Below, piece after piece: positions 37,974-50,535 of a stretch of DNA of 64,000 bases. Each line of letters starts with the position of its first letter. Position 1 is the stretch's first letter. The translations under genes were made by a program, and so were the position numbers. This DNA is from Vreelandella olivaria (GTDB lineage Bacteria; Pseudomonadota; Gammaproteobacteria; Pseudomonadales; Halomonadaceae), in assembly GCA_004295565.1 (NCBI GenBank), contig AP019416.1, positions 2,604,001 to 2,668,000 of the forward strand, given 5' to 3'. The notes under the pieces were generated by a model that saw nothing but the letters and a program-made list of their open reading frames with translations, did no database searches and was not told the DNA's origin.

Positions 37974-38796
37974 TCAGGCCCCCCTCAACGTCTTCGAAGT
38001 TGGTATCGGTCTCTTCGGCGTCTTCCGGCTCAGTGCCGCTGCGGAATTTAGCCAAATAGGGACCGAATGCTTCTTCGCTCAGCCAGAATTGCAGCATATT
38101 CGTTACGCCGTTACTGGTTAGCGTAGCGCCAGATAGCGCATCGACTTCGTATTCGTTACTGGCGCCACCTTTGGTCAGGTGAATTTCCGGTGAGAGGTCG
38201 CCCTCTTCATCGTAAATCTTCTTGCCTTCCCACTGAGCTTGCCAGCGCGGGTTGTTAACTTCAGCGCCCAGGCCAGGTGTTTCACTGTGCTCGTAATAGG
38301 TGATACTGACAATGGTATTGCCATCACCCTCTACGGCCAGGAAACCACGCATTAACCCCCAGAGCCCCTGCCCACGAATCGGTAGCACGATCTGTTCCGG
38401 ATCATCTTCATCACCAATCAGGTAAACCGTGGCATAGTTTTCGACCCGCGATAGGCCAGCAATATCGGTATCGCCAGAGAGCGTGCGCCCAGAGGCCGGG
38501 TCACGAGCGGCTTCAAAGCTGTCGTAAGTGTCAGGATCAAACTCATCGGAGTACTCACCCGTGTCGAGCTCGACAACCCGGGCGGTGATCTCTTCACTAA
38601 ATACCTTTTCAACGTCCATGCCGGGTTCGTAAAGCTTGGCAACGTTTAAGATATTGGTTTTACGATCCAGCTCCTGGTTAAGCTGCTGCATGGGCCGCAA
38701 AGCGACCGCTGCTGTCGAGACAATGACGGAGCACACAATACAAAGCGAGAACGCCACTATCAGGACTTTCTTGATGGAGTTGTTACCTTGTGCCAT
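37974..38796 (-). CDS. nqrC: Na+-NQR subunit C (stop lost by probable homopolymer error)
   Basis: Periplasm-facing subunit with a covalently bound FMN. It starts [20 protein letters not shown] with one membrane anchor. The flavinylation motif is [20 protein letters not shown], where the Thr of SGAT carries the FMN. Corrected length is about 273 residues. Its start overlaps the nqrB stop (TAATG). As written, its frame fuses into nqrD because of a six-G run at 37979-37984. A natural stop TGA at 37974-37976 appears if one G is removed. Confidence 0.93.
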
Positions 38797-40021
38797 TAGG
38801 CAGTCTCCTCGGCCGGTACGCCGGTACGCTTAACGCGACGCTTAATGTTGGCCTGGACGAAGAAATGGTCAATCAACGGCGCAAACAGGTTAGCGAACAA
38901 GATCGCCAACATGATGCCTTCCGGGAAAGCCGGGTTCACAACGCGAATCAGGACGGTCATCACACCAATCAGTGCACCAAACAGCAGGCGACCTTGATTG
39001 GTCATCGAGGCTGACACGGGGTCGGTGGCCATGAACACCATACCGAAGGCGAAACCGCCGATCACCAGGTGCCAGTACCACGGCATGGCAAACATTGGGT
39101 TGGTATCAGAACCGATCAGGTTAAACAGCGTACTGGTGACCACCATGCCCAGAAACACACCCAGCATGATTCGCCAGGAGGCAATTCCTGTCCACAGCAA
39201 TACAGCCGCGCCGATAAAGATCGCCAGCGTTGAGACCTCGCCCACTGAACCGGGCATAAAGCCAAGGAAGGCATCCCACCAGCTGAGGGCATCGGTCAGC
39301 GCAGACATACCGTCCTGGAACGCCATAGAGAGTGCCGTGGCACCGGTGTAGCCATCGGCGGCTACCCACACAGAGTCACCTGAGATTTGCGCTGGGTAAG
39401 CAAAGTAAAGAAAGGCACGACCCGTTAGCGCGGGGTTCAAGAAATTCTTACCCGTGCCACCGAAGATCTCTTTACCAATCACCACACCAAAGGTGATGCC
39501 TAGAGCAACCTGCCAAAGCGGAATAGTCGCCGGCAGAATCAAGGCAAACAGCACCGAGGTAACGAAGAAGCCTTCGTTAACTTCGTGTCCACGCTTGATC
39601 GCAAACAGCACCTCCCAAAAACCACCGACCACAAAGGTGACCAGATAGATGGGGAGGAAGTAGGTGGCGCCGAGAACAAAATTAGCCCAAAGGCTATTTG
39701 CCTCATGGCCGGACGACAGCGTCATCATAATCGCTTCACGCCAGCCTCCCATAGAGGCGTAGCCCGCATCGATGGCAGTGTTAGCCTGCCAGCCGGCGTT
39801 CCACATACCGAAAAGCATCGCTGGGAAGGTACACAGCCAGACGGTAATCATTATGCGCTTAAGATCGACACCATCACGCACGTGGGCAGTGGTTTTGGCC
39901 ACGCTCGGCGGTGTGTAGAAAATTGTATCGACCGCTTCAAACAGCGGATAGAACTTTTCGTACTTTCCGCCTTTGTGGAAATGCGGCTCGATATTTTGGA
40001 GTGTCTGTTGAATACCCATCA

Positions 40022-40022
<1 letters not shown>
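38796..40022 (-). CDS. nqrB: Na+-NQR subunit B
   Basis: 408 residues, intact, about ten membrane helices. It starts [20 protein letters not shown], typical of NqrB. The covalent FMN Thr is in the motif [13 protein letters not shown] near residue 235. The cytoplasmic N-terminal segment and the first helix [17 protein letters not shown] shape the quinone and sodium pathway. Its start overlaps the nqrA stop (ATGA) and its stop overlaps nqrC. Confidence 0.95.
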
Positions 40023-41366
<1,344 letters not shown>

Positions 41367-41508
41367 AGTCTCGCCCAGTTGTTGGATCGGATATACGAAG
41401 GTATGGGGTTCGAATGCTTATTTTCTGCTCAGCGAATTGTTGTGTTCTGCTCAGATTGTTACCAGTCCGGCCCAAGCAGCACTTGAACCACCCCGAAAAA
41501 TCCCTCGT

Positions 41509-41537
41509 ATTATAAAGACAAGCGCGTCCAATGACCA
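41509..41537 (-). promoter_or_regulatory. Sigma-70 promoter of the nqr operon
   Basis: On the minus strand a -35 TGGTCA (four of six) is separated by 17 bases from a perfect -10 TATAAT (41509-41514). The predicted start near 41502 gives a leader of about 135 bases before nqrA, in which I see no strong structure. Confidence 0.65.
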
Positions 41538-41595
41538 CATCCCTGATGACCACCAAAAGTGCTATAGACATTAATAAAAGGCTTGAAAACGGAAG

Positions 41596-41618
41596 AAAAC
41601 GCCACCCGAAGGTGGCGT
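41596..41618 (-). terminator. Terminator after gap
   Basis: ACGCCACC and GGTGGCGT form an eight-base stem with a tight four-base loop. On the minus strand it is followed by TTTTCTTCC. It lies about 55 bases after the gap stop. Confidence 0.75.
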
Positions 41619-41673
41619 AGAACGTTTGCTTGGAGCGGTAGGCCTTTATGGGTGGCTTCCAATACGCTCTTAA

Positions 41674-43139
41674 TTAGCGCGGCAGCTTTAAGAACCGTAC
41701 ATTAGACATCTGCTGGAGGATACGCACGACCTGGCAGCTATAACCAAACTCATTGTCATACCACACATAAATGACCGCATGATGACCGTTGGCAATAGTC
41801 GCCTTGGCATCGACAATGCCCGCATGGCGGTTACCCACGAAATCCGACGACACCACTTCTGCAGAGTCAACAAAGTCAATTTGCTTCTGATAGGCCGACT
41901 CAATCGACATCCGGCGCAGATAATCGTTGAGCGCCACTGAGTCAGTCGTTTTATCCAGGGTCAGGTTGAGAATAGCCATGGAGACATTAGGGATCGGCAC
42001 ACGAATAGCGTTACCCGTCAGCTTGCCTTCAAGTTCAGGCAGTGCTTTTGATACCGCCTTGGCTGCACCCGTTTCGGTCAAGACCATGTTCAGCGCCGCA
42101 CTGCGGCCACGACGATCGCCCTTATGGTAGTTATCGATCAGGTTCTGGTCATTGGTGTAAGCATGCACGGTTTCCACGTGACCATTAACCACACCGTACT
42201 CATCGTTAAGTACTTTCAGCACCGGAACGATCGCATTAGTGGTACAGGACGCGGCGGATACAATAAGGTCGCTGTCACCGATCGACTCGTGGTTAATACC
42301 ATAAACGATATTCTTGATATCACCTTTACCCGGCGCCGTTAGCAGCGCTTTGGCAGCGCCCTTACACTGCAGGTGCTGACCCAAGCCCTCTTCATCGCGC
42401 CAGATACCGGTATTATCAACAATTACCGCGTTATCGATAGCATACTGGGTGTAGTCAATCTCACTGGGCGAATCGGCGTAAATCACCTGAATAACATTAC
42501 CATTGACCGTCAGGGTGCGGGCCTCTGCATCAACCATAATAGTGCCATCGAAGGGCCCATGCACGGAGTCACGGCGCAACAGGCTGGCACGCTTTTCCAG
42601 GTCTTTCGCCACATCGCCACGGCCGCGAACCACAATGGCGCGCAAGCGCAGCAGGTTACCGCCCCCGCTTTCTCGACCATTACTCGGGCCAGCAAGCGGC
42701 CAATGCGGCCAAAACCGTAGAGCACAACGTCTTGCGGCTCGCCGGTGCTGGCTCCCGGCTGATAGCCATCAATAATCTCGTGCAGCTCTTTACGCAGGAA
42801 GGCGTCGACATCCCCACCGCCCAGATTCTTGAACATTACCGCCAGTTTCCCCACATCTACATGGGCAGGGCCAAGATTTAAAGCGACCATCCCTTTGACG
42901 ATAGGGTACGTGTCCTCAACAGAGAGCTCCGTTCCTTCTATTTTGCGCACGAAGCGGTGGTCTTTCAGAATGCGAATGACCGACCGTTTAATAAGCGAAC
43001 GTCCGAACATGGTGGCAACGACGTTATTCTGACGATAGAGCTGCCCTACTAACGGGATCATCTGCTCCGCCAAGGCTTCGTTGCCTTGCCATTCTTGAAA
43101 AACGTTTTCGAGCGCTTGCTGACTCACGTGCGGCCTCAT
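41674..43139 (-). CDS. gap: Glyceraldehyde-3-phosphate dehydrogenase, long form (one frameshift)
   Basis: It oxidises glyceraldehyde 3-phosphate with NAD(P). The protein has an N-terminal extension of about 125 residues (MRPHVSQQALENVFQEWQGN onward) before the NAD site VVLYGFGRIGRLLARVMVEK, as in the roughly 480-residue GAPDHs of pseudomonads. The catalytic Cys is in DLIVSAASCTTNAIVPVLKV. The C-terminal part has YVWYDNEFGYSCQVVRI. The frame breaks in a five-C run at 42662-42666; one added base joins GGGNLLRLRAIVVRG. It is divergent from mfd, and long-form enzymes are thought to serve gluconeogenesis. No convincing promoter hexamers were found upstream. Confidence 0.9.
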
Positions 43140-43358
43140 CAGGTAGTGGGAACGAAGGGTGCATTATCCGGGGCAAGCTTCGGGGCCGCAATGAAAGGAT
43201 AGTCGCACAACATGTAGGGGTATTACAGAAATGCCAATCTCACTACAAAACGCCGTTCAGAACAGATTAACCCGCTACCTTAAGCCGCGGCACTCTGACT
43301 GAAACCGGTGATCGTGTATGATCTCTTTTCCGTTTCAGCGCAAAACGATATCTTGCTT

Positions 43359-46300
43359 ATGCCGACATTTTCACTGCTCGAACCGCCCCAGCCCCAAGGG
43401 ACTCGCGATACGCTCTACTGGACATCGCCGCCGGGTAGCGCGACTGCGCTGGCACTCTCGCGCGTTGCTGTTCAAGCCCCGCTATTGGTGATCACCCCCA
43501 ATACGGCCAGCGCGCAGCGCCTTGAACAAGATCTCTATTTTTATAGCGATGTACCGGTACTGCCCTTCCCCGACTGGGAAACGCTGCCCTACGACAGCTT
43601 CTCACCCCACCAGGATATAGTTTCGGCGCGGCTGCGCACGCTGCGCCAGCTGCAAGACGGGGTACGCGGCATTGTGCTGGTGCCGATCAACACACTGATG
43701 CAGCGCCTGCCGCCGGTTGAGTACATTGCCGGACGGGTGATGACGCTCAAAACCGGTGAACGTTTAAATCGCGAAGCGTTTCGTGAGTCACTCTCCCGGG
43801 CAGGCTATCGTGCCGTTGAAACGGTTTACGAACCCGGCGAATACGCCATGCGCGGTGCGCTGATTGACCTGTTTGCCATGGGCATGGACGAACCGATCCG
43901 CATTGATCTATTCGATGATGAGATCGACTCCCTGCGCCACTTCGACCCTGGCAGCCAGCGCTCGACTGACAAACTGGAATCGCTTGAACTGCTCCCCGCT
44001 CACGAATACTCGTTAAGCCGCAGCGCTATTGCCTGCTTTCGCGAGCAGTTTGAGACCCTGTTCGACGTTGACCCGCGCCAATGCCCGCTTTACAACGACG
44101 CATTAAAAGGCATTCCATCACCGGGGCTTGAGCACTACCTGCCGCTGTTTTTCGAGCAGACCGCTTCGCTGTTTGACCACCTGACCGACGACACCCGGGT
44201 AGCGCTACTGCCTGGGGTTTTGAGGCGGCTGAGCAGCACTGGCAGTCGATCGACGCACGCTATGTCAATTTGGGCGTTGACCCAACCCGCCCGCTGCTGC
44301 CTCCGCACCGGGCGTTTTTCCCAGTCAACGACGTGTTCTCGGCGATTAAAGCCCGCCCACGCATCGAACTTACTGAGGATAGTGATCAGCGCCACGCGCA
44401 GCAGCCTGACGCTGCGCCGTTGCCTACTCTCTCTATCAACGCCCGCGCCAAGCAGCCTTTAGCCGAGCTGTCGGCATTTTTGCAAACCCACGCCCAAACC
44501 CGGGTACTGTTTGTAGCGGAGTCGCGGGGGCGCCGGGAAGCGTTAGAAGAAATACTCGCACCACTTAAGCTCTCGCTGCCCCATGCCGATAGCTTCCACG
44601 ACTTTATCGCCAGCGCCCCCCTTATGCCATTACCGAAGGCTTGGTGGACAGCGGCCTATGGCTGAACAACCCCAGCGTTGCGGTGATAAGCGAAACGGAG
44701 CTGTTTGGTGACGTGGTGCGCCAAAGCCGTCGGCGCGAAAAAGCCACGGATGACAATGAACTTGCAGTACGCCACCTGTCGGAGCTGCGCGAAGGCGCGC
44801 CAGTGGTTCACCAGGCCCACGGTGTTGGCCGCTATTTAGGGCTGGAAACCTTAGAGGCCGGCGGCCAGGCGAATGAATTCCTGGCGCTTTCCTATGCCGA
44901 TGGCGCCAAGCTTTATGTACCCGTCGACAGCCTGCATATGATCTCCCGCTACAGCGGTGCCGGCGACGAACTGGCCCCACTGCATAAACTCGGCTCGGAT
45001 CAGTGGGAGAAAGCCCGCCGTAAAGCGGCTGAGAAGATTCGCGATACCGCCGCGGAGCTGCTGGATGTCTACGCCCGCCGGGAAGCCCAGCAAGGAGTGG
45101 TCTACGAAGCCCCTGGCGAAGAGTATGTTCGCTTTGCCAGCAACTTCCCGTTTGAGGAAACCGCCGACCAGCACGCGGCGATTGAAGCGGTCATCAGCGA
45201 TATGACCTCCCCGCAGCCCATGGATCGTGTGGTGTGTGGCGACGTTGGCTTCGGCAAAACCGAAGTCGCCATGCGCGCCGCATTTCTGGCCGTGCAGTCT
45301 GGACGCCAGGTAGTGGTACTGGTTCCTACCACCCTATTGGCCCGCCAGCACTTTGAGAATTTCCGTGACCGTTTTGCCGACACTGCCGTCAATATTGGCC
45401 TGATCTCCCGCTTTACCAGCGGCAAAGAGGTCACTCAGACCCTGGAGAGCATCAAGAGCGGCCAAACCGATATCGTCATTGGCACCCATAAGCTGCTCGC
45501 CAAAAGCGTTGAGCTACCCAAAATGGGTTTGCTGATTATCGATGAGGAGCACCGCTTTGGTGTTGCGCAAAAGAGAAGCTCAAGACTCTTCGCGCCGAAG
45601 TCGATATTTTGACCCTAACCGCCACTCCGATCCCGCGCACGCTCAATATGGCCATGAGCGGCATCCGCGATCTGTCGATCATTGCCACGCCACCCGCTCG
45701 GCGCCTGTCAGTCAAAACCTTTGTCCAGCAGCACGACACCAGCATCATCAAGGAAGCTCTGCTGCGTGAGATACTGCGCGGTGGGCAGGTGTATGTGCTG
45801 CACAACGAAGTCAAAACCATTGAGAACAGCGCCGAAAAAATCCGTGAACTGATCCCCGAAGCACGGGTAGCAGTTGCCCATGGCCAGCTCCCCGAGCGCA
45901 GCCTGGAGAGGATCATGTCGGACTTCTATCACCGGCGCTTTAACGTGTTGGTATGCTCGACTATTATTGAAACCGGTATTGATGTGCCCAGCGCCAACAC
46001 CATTATTATCGAACGCGCTGACAAGTTTGGCCTGGCTCAACTGCACCAACTGCGGGGTCGGGTTGGACGCAGCCACCACCAGGCTTACGCTTACCTGTTA
46101 ACGCCACCGCCCAAAGCAATGACCCGTGATGCTATCAAGCGATTGGAAGCGATTAGCGCGTCCGATGATCTAGGCGCAGGCTTTACCCTGGCCAGTCACG
46201 ATATGGAGATCCGTGGCGCGGGTGAACTCCTGGGTGATGAACAGAGCGGCCAGATGGAAACCATCGGCTACACGCTCTATATGGAGATGCTGGATCGCGC

Positions 46301-46793
46301 CGTGAAGGCTATTCGGGCGGGTAAAACGCCCAATATCGATGCGCCCTTCAATACTGGCGTGGAAATTAGCCTCAACCTGCCTGCACTGATCCCGAGTGAT
46401 TATATTCACGATGTGCAGCAGCGCCTGGTGATGTACAAACGGATAGCCAACACCCAGAGCGATAGCGAGCTTAAAGAGTTACAGGTTGAGCTAATCGATC
46501 GCTTTGGCTTACTCCCCAACCCGCTGAAAAACCTGATTCGCCAAACCAAGCTTCGCCATCGTGCCGAGCAGCTCGGCATCAGCAAGATCGAGGCTGGGGA
46601 AAGCCGCGGCAGAGTCCTGTTCAGTAGCAGTACCCAGGTGGATCCATTAACCCTGGTGAACCTGATCCAGACGTCACCAAAGCACTACCGTTTGGATGGT
46701 TCTGACACCTTACGGTTTGAATTACCAATGGAAAGTGTCGACAAGCGCTTTCAGCAGCTTGAAAACCTGCTTAGCACCCTTAATCAAAAGTAG
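43359..46793 (+). CDS. mfd: Transcription-repair coupling factor Mfd (three frameshifts)
   Basis: ATP-driven translocase that dislodges stalled RNA polymerase and recruits UvrA. I chose ATG 43359-43361 (MPTFSLLEPPQPQGTRDTLY); an in-frame start 17 codons upstream is less like the family. Domains in order are a UvrB-like region (LPFPDWETLPYDSFSPHQDI), the RNA-polymerase interaction region (GAPVVHQAHGVGRYLGLETL), the helicase motor with Walker A GDVGFGKTEVAMRA, DEEH box LLIIDEEHRFGVAQ and motif VI region QLRGRVGRSHHQAYAYLL, and the C-terminal D7 domain. Frames break near 44218, 44618 and 45570. Corrected length is about 1,145 residues. Confidence 0.93.
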
Positions 46794-46915
46794 CGGCGGC
46801 GTGAAGCTTGGGGCAAACTTGCCAGTAGCCATGGCCAATTTGGTCAACAGCCGTTAATTGATCTCAGTGGCCCAGCAACGCGCATCAGCAGTGAATTAAC
46901 ACATTAGGAACGACC

Positions 46916-48089
46916 ATGAACATTCGCAATACCTTTACCCTTTGGGGCCCTACCAGCCTAGCCGTGCTACTCGCCGCTAGCTTGATGAGCCCCGCTTTTG
47001 CGCAATCAGCTGATGAGCAAGCCGATAGCGCCAACCAAGAGCCGGTGCAAGAACTGCAGGCTCAAGAAAACTCACAAGAATCGCCGCAGGCGCAAGCACA
47101 GGAAATCAGCATCGACGCCGTCGATAGCGCAAGTCAGATTGCTGATCAGGATGAACTGCCCCGTGGTCACTTCCGCCTACCAGAAACAGGTGATGTGATT
47201 GGGGAGCGCTATACCGTCGTTGTCGAAGACCCCAAACAGACACTGATAGACATCGCCCGACGCCACAATATTGGCTATGAAGAGATTCGCATGGCCAACC
47301 CGGGTGTCAGCCTATGGGTGCCAGGCGCAGGTACTGAGGTGGTGATTCCAGCCCAGTACATTCTGCCGCCAGCGCCGCGGGAAGGTGTTGTGGTTAATCT
47401 TTCTGAGCTGCGTCTCTACTACTATCCTGCCGATAAACCCGGCATTGTCGAAACCTACCCGGTCAGCGTTGGCCGTGAAGAGTTCGCCACCCCGTAGGTA
47501 TCACACGTACCACGGTTAAGGTTAAAGACCCCGCTTGGGCCCCACCGGCCTCCATGCGTCGCGAAGCGGCCGAACGCGGCGAGCCAGCACCTTCCGTAGT
47601 ACCGCCAGGCCCCAACAACCCCTTGGGCGAACACGCCATTCTACTGGCTATGCCAAGCTACCTGATTCATGGCACTAACCGCCCGGATGGCGTGGGCATG
47701 CGCGTCAGCCGCGGCTGTATTCGCATGTACCCGGAAGACATAAAATCGCTCTATGAGCGTCTGCCCAGCGGCACCCAGGTCAACCTGATGGACGCGCCGT
47801 TCAAAGCAGGCTTTGCTGCCGACGGCACGCTATTTGTGCAGTCATTCCCACAGCTGGAAGAGAATGTGGAGGGCTTTGAGCCACTCCTTAATGCCCTTGA
47901 GCGTGTCACCGAACTGACTGACAGTGACGTTGAAATAGATGCCGAGCGGATTCAGCGCGCCGTAGAAGCCCCTGATGGCCAGTTTATCGCCCTTTTGGCC
48001 CTCAGGCCCCCGAGCCAGAACCAGAACCCGTAGAGCTGATTGACGAACTTAAGCTCAGCGCCGCCACTGACGGCGATAAAGACGCTTAA
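46916..48089 (+). CDS. L,D-transpeptidase with LysM-like region (two frameshifts)
   Basis: Periplasmic YkuD-type transpeptidase of about 390 residues. The signal peptide ends near ASLMSPAFAQ. A low-complexity Gln/Glu-rich linker follows, then a LysM-like part (YTVVVEDPKQTLIDIARRHN, MANPGVSLWVPG). The catalytic domain ends with HGTNRPDGVGMRVSRGCIRM, where the Cys is the nucleophile. Such enzymes attach Lpp-type lipoproteins to peptidoglycan or make 3-3 cross-links, and an Lpp/OprI-like gene lies next door. Frames break near 47496 (one G lost) and near 47990. The corrected tail is Pro-Glu rich and ends at TAA 48087-48089. Confidence 0.88.
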
Positions 48090-48120
48090 CGGCAGCAGCA
48101 CGTAAGAAGTACGTAGCAAC

Positions 48121-48148
48121 AAAAAACCCCGCCAAGGCGGGGTTTTTT
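48121..48148 (+). terminator. Terminator after the L,D-transpeptidase gene
   Basis: CCCCGCC and GGCGGGG form a seven-base stem with a two-base gap, flanked by six A and six T. It works on either strand, serving the transpeptidase gene and possibly the lipoprotein gene that converges on it. Confidence 0.92.
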
Positions 48149-48232
48149 GCGCAGCTAGTAAAATAATCTAATCGTTTGACGCTTACACTTACGACGCCTG
48201 CTTTCGATATCTTAACTAACTACATCCAGCAG

Positions 48233-48262
48233 CTGCTGGAGAGTCTGGTGACTCCTCAGCAG
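48233..48262. terminator. Hairpin after the Lpp/OprI-like gene
   Basis: An imperfect 13-pair stem (CTGCTGGAGAGTC / GACTCCTCAGCAG, one mismatch and one wobble) with a four-base loop, 11 bases after the lipoprotein stop. A T-run is lacking on the minus strand, so it may stabilise the mRNA or act together with the strong terminator at 48121-48148. Confidence 0.5.
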
Positions 48263-48273
48263 CCCAAGCAGAA

Positions 48274-48537
48274 TTACTTCTGCATGGAGCGCTGGAACAT
48301 ACGGTTCATTTCTTCACGGTTCTGCTCAGACATCTGCAGAGCAGCCTGCGCATCGCGCTGGGCTTGGTTTGCAGTGTTCATAGCCTGTGAAGCCATGCTG
48401 CGTGCTTCTGCAGCGTCAGCCTGTGCAGATTCTGCAGTCATGCGAACTTCTTCCAGCGCGCTGGTAGAAGCACAACCAGCAAGAATAGCCAGTGAAGCGG
48501 CAGCAGCAGTCATCTTCAGAGTAGTTTTCAGAGTCAT
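48274..48537 (-). CDS. Lpp/OprI-family outer-membrane lipoprotein
   Basis: 87 residues, intact. Lipobox ILAGC at Cys22 follows the signal MTLKTTLKMTAAAASLA. The mature part is an alanine-rich coiled coil (TAESAQADAAEARSMASQAM, NTANQAQRDAQAALQMSEQN) and ends in Lys87, the residue that can be joined to peptidoglycan. OprI and Lpp link the outer membrane to the wall. It has ribosome site AAGGAG and sits between two L,D-transpeptidase genes, one or both of which may attach it. Likely very highly expressed. Confidence 0.9.
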   Translation of the reverse strand: MTLKTTLKMTAAAASLAILAGCASTSALEEVRMTAESAQADAAEARSMASQAMNTANQAQRDAQAALQMSEQNREEMNRMFQRSMQK

Positions 48538-48762
48538 AATGTTCTCCTTGAGTCGTCCTTGGGTACTACGTTAAGGGTATGACAAAAATAAGGTCACGCA
48601 CTTAAGTAACATGCTTAGCTTAAATTTGTCTACCTGCGGTGCAGGTTCTTTTCAGTGACTTGTGCTGCGAAGCACGCAAGTCAAACGCTGTTTTATAATA
48701 GACCACAGCGGTTGTCTATAGCCACTTGTTTAAAACCTCGAACTTCCATCAACGGCGTTAGC

Positions 48763-49408
48763 TTAACGGATCACTACACGAGTGCCAACACCCACTAGCG
48801 CTACCAAGCGATCAATTTGCTCGTTGGTAACGGCGACACACCCCTGGGTCACAGTGATAGCGACCATGGATGTCTGGGTCTGCGCTACCCAGGCCATGGA
48901 TCCCAATCGCCCCACCCAGCGCGGTATCTTGCGGCGGGCGACCGTAACGTCGATAGTAGTCGAAGTAATCATCATAGTCAGCTTGGGAATAAATCCCCTT
49001 CTCCAGCGCCATTCTAGCGTGTACAGGCGTTGGGTAATCAATGCCAATAAACGTACGCCACTGGCTTTCGTAATTAAAACGGTTGATATGAAACTCACCC
49101 ATGGGGGTCACGTTATCGCCACGAACCCGCTGAGTTTTAGCCCCAGCACGGCCGAGTGACACAGGGGCAAAACGCTCCATCAATGCATTACCCCGATAAA
49201 CACTGAGAGAGGCCTCCTTATCGTCCACCAGCACCCACACCTCATTACTATGGCGCGGCACATGGGCGCGACTAAGCAGCGTTTCCACCAGGTCAGTTGG
49301 TGCAACCTGCCCGGGCTCGGTAACAACTGGCGCAGTGACAGCCGCACTGGCAACGGCTGGGAAGCTCAGCACCATGGCTAAAAATCGACGGCGATTAACT
49401 AAAAACAT
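48763..49408 (-). CDS. L,D-transpeptidase, YkuD type (one frameshift)
   Basis: About 214 residues with an N-terminal signal (MFLVNRRRFLAMVLSFPAVA). Catalytic-domain blocks are VWVLVDDKEASLSVYRGNAL, GDNVTPMGEFHINRFNYESQ and GGAIGIHGLGSADPDIHGRY. One extra base near 48862 breaks the frame just before the nucleophile motif; corrected it reads TQGCVAVTNEQIDRLVALV. The end is TAA 48763-48765. Together with the larger enzyme at 46916 it may act on the Lpp-type lipoprotein encoded between them, or on 3-3 cross-links. Confidence 0.82.
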
Positions 49409-49562
49409 GGCAGCTCTCGAAACAAGTTAGCCCGTGGTTGGCCGACTAGGCACATCTGGTGGCTGTTATACCTCATTCCCACATCTGCCGTTAGTAATTT
49501 CGTCATATGCGCAGCTAACGCACCCCAAAAGCCATGTCCCATAATCCACTGATAAAAACGCA

Positions 49563-50029
49563 TTAAACGCCCTGCAACTCTTTCATACTCGCCATTATAT
49601 GGCGTATTTCAGAATTGTGCCCTTGAGCCAGAGCGTTGAAAAATTCTTCTTCAGGCTCAATTTTTGCCCGTGAAGCGCGATGTTCGTAAAGTGCTTGTAG
49701 ACGCTGGTGAGCCGCTGTTGCTGTTTTCATTGCGTCGTCTATTGAGCCTGTTACCGTTTGCTCTGCCATACGCTCCAGCTCAGGTGGCTGAGGAAATCGC
49801 TCGAATCATCGAACCATAACTCCAACACCTCTGAATGATCAGAGCCATCACGAAAGAGATCTTCAAGACCCGTTTTCATTTTCAGTTCGCGACTGGCCAG
49901 GTAATTAAACACCATCTCTAGGCGCTCATTCTCTGTTTCATCGGCAGCTGCGCTATACTGGCGCGCCATGCGGGCATGAAACCCCGCCGCCCATTCGATT
50001 AAATCTTTCACCTGGTTATAGCGCATCAT
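49563..50029 (-). CDS. Hypothetical helical protein (one frameshift)
   Basis: Two overlapping pieces join into one protein of about 155 residues if a G is restored near 49782. It starts MMRYNQVKDLIEWAAGFHAR and continues ENERLEMVFNYLASRELKMK, then LERMAEQTVTGSIDDAMKTA and FFNALAQGHNSEIRHIMASM. The predicted structure is all helical, and the spaced His and Glu residues recall ferritin-like proteins, but no clear metal motif is present. I do not recognise the family. It is on the same strand as topA and the DUF6586-like gene. Confidence 0.6.
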
Positions 50030-50074
50030 GATCTCCTTTCTTGACTACTTGAGCGACGCCTAGCAATAAACATC

Positions 50075-50535
50075 CTACCACTCCAGACTGGTCTCGCGCA
50101 GCGCGCCTATTTCAGCCTTTGCTGCCTGGAGTTTATCCAGTAACTGCTGACGTAAACCCGTCGGATTACTCACCGCAATCATAGCGGGATTTTGAGCCGT
50201 GCGCCGCGCTGCACCATCATCGCTATGCAGGCGCTCAAGTTGAACCATCAGCCAATTTAGCCAGCTTTCCGGCTGAGCGGCTAAATCGCGCAGGCGCTGT
50301 AACTCGGCTAACCCAGGGCCATCCTGGGCCAACAACACAGGCCAACGATGCTCTGGCAGGCGGGCATGTTCGGTCACTTCACGCAACAGCGACTCTAACG
50401 CCAGTTCAAACAGCGCTAGAGCGCTCTCTTCCAACGCCATCTGCCGCGCGGGGCATGCTCATCATCCCCCGCAGGCAACATTGCCAGTAGCTCCGCCTGG
50501 TAGAGTAGCTGATTGGTACGTGACCGTGCATTCAC
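50075..50535 (-). CDS. DUF6586-like hypothetical protein (one frameshift)
   Basis: About 153 residues. The start is GTG 50533-50535 ([20 protein letters not shown]-like), which overlaps the topA stop by four bases (GTGA). The frame shifts near 50450; the other frame then reads MALEESALALFELALESLLR and LPEHRWPVLLAQDGPGLAEL. It is a helical, cytoplasmic protein of a small family of unknown role that is often found after topA in pseudomonads and halomonads. The family name is from memory of that context. Confidence 0.6.

Noticed and set aside
37303-38796. A genuine NqrC-NqrD fusion protein
   Set aside because: One base removed from a six-G run restores a stop, a ribosome site and the normal nqrD start, and similar single-base errors occur throughout the window.
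48233-48262. Standard intrinsic terminator for the Lpp-like gene
   Set aside because: The stem is good but no T-run follows on the minus strand; kept only as a low-confidence hairpin.
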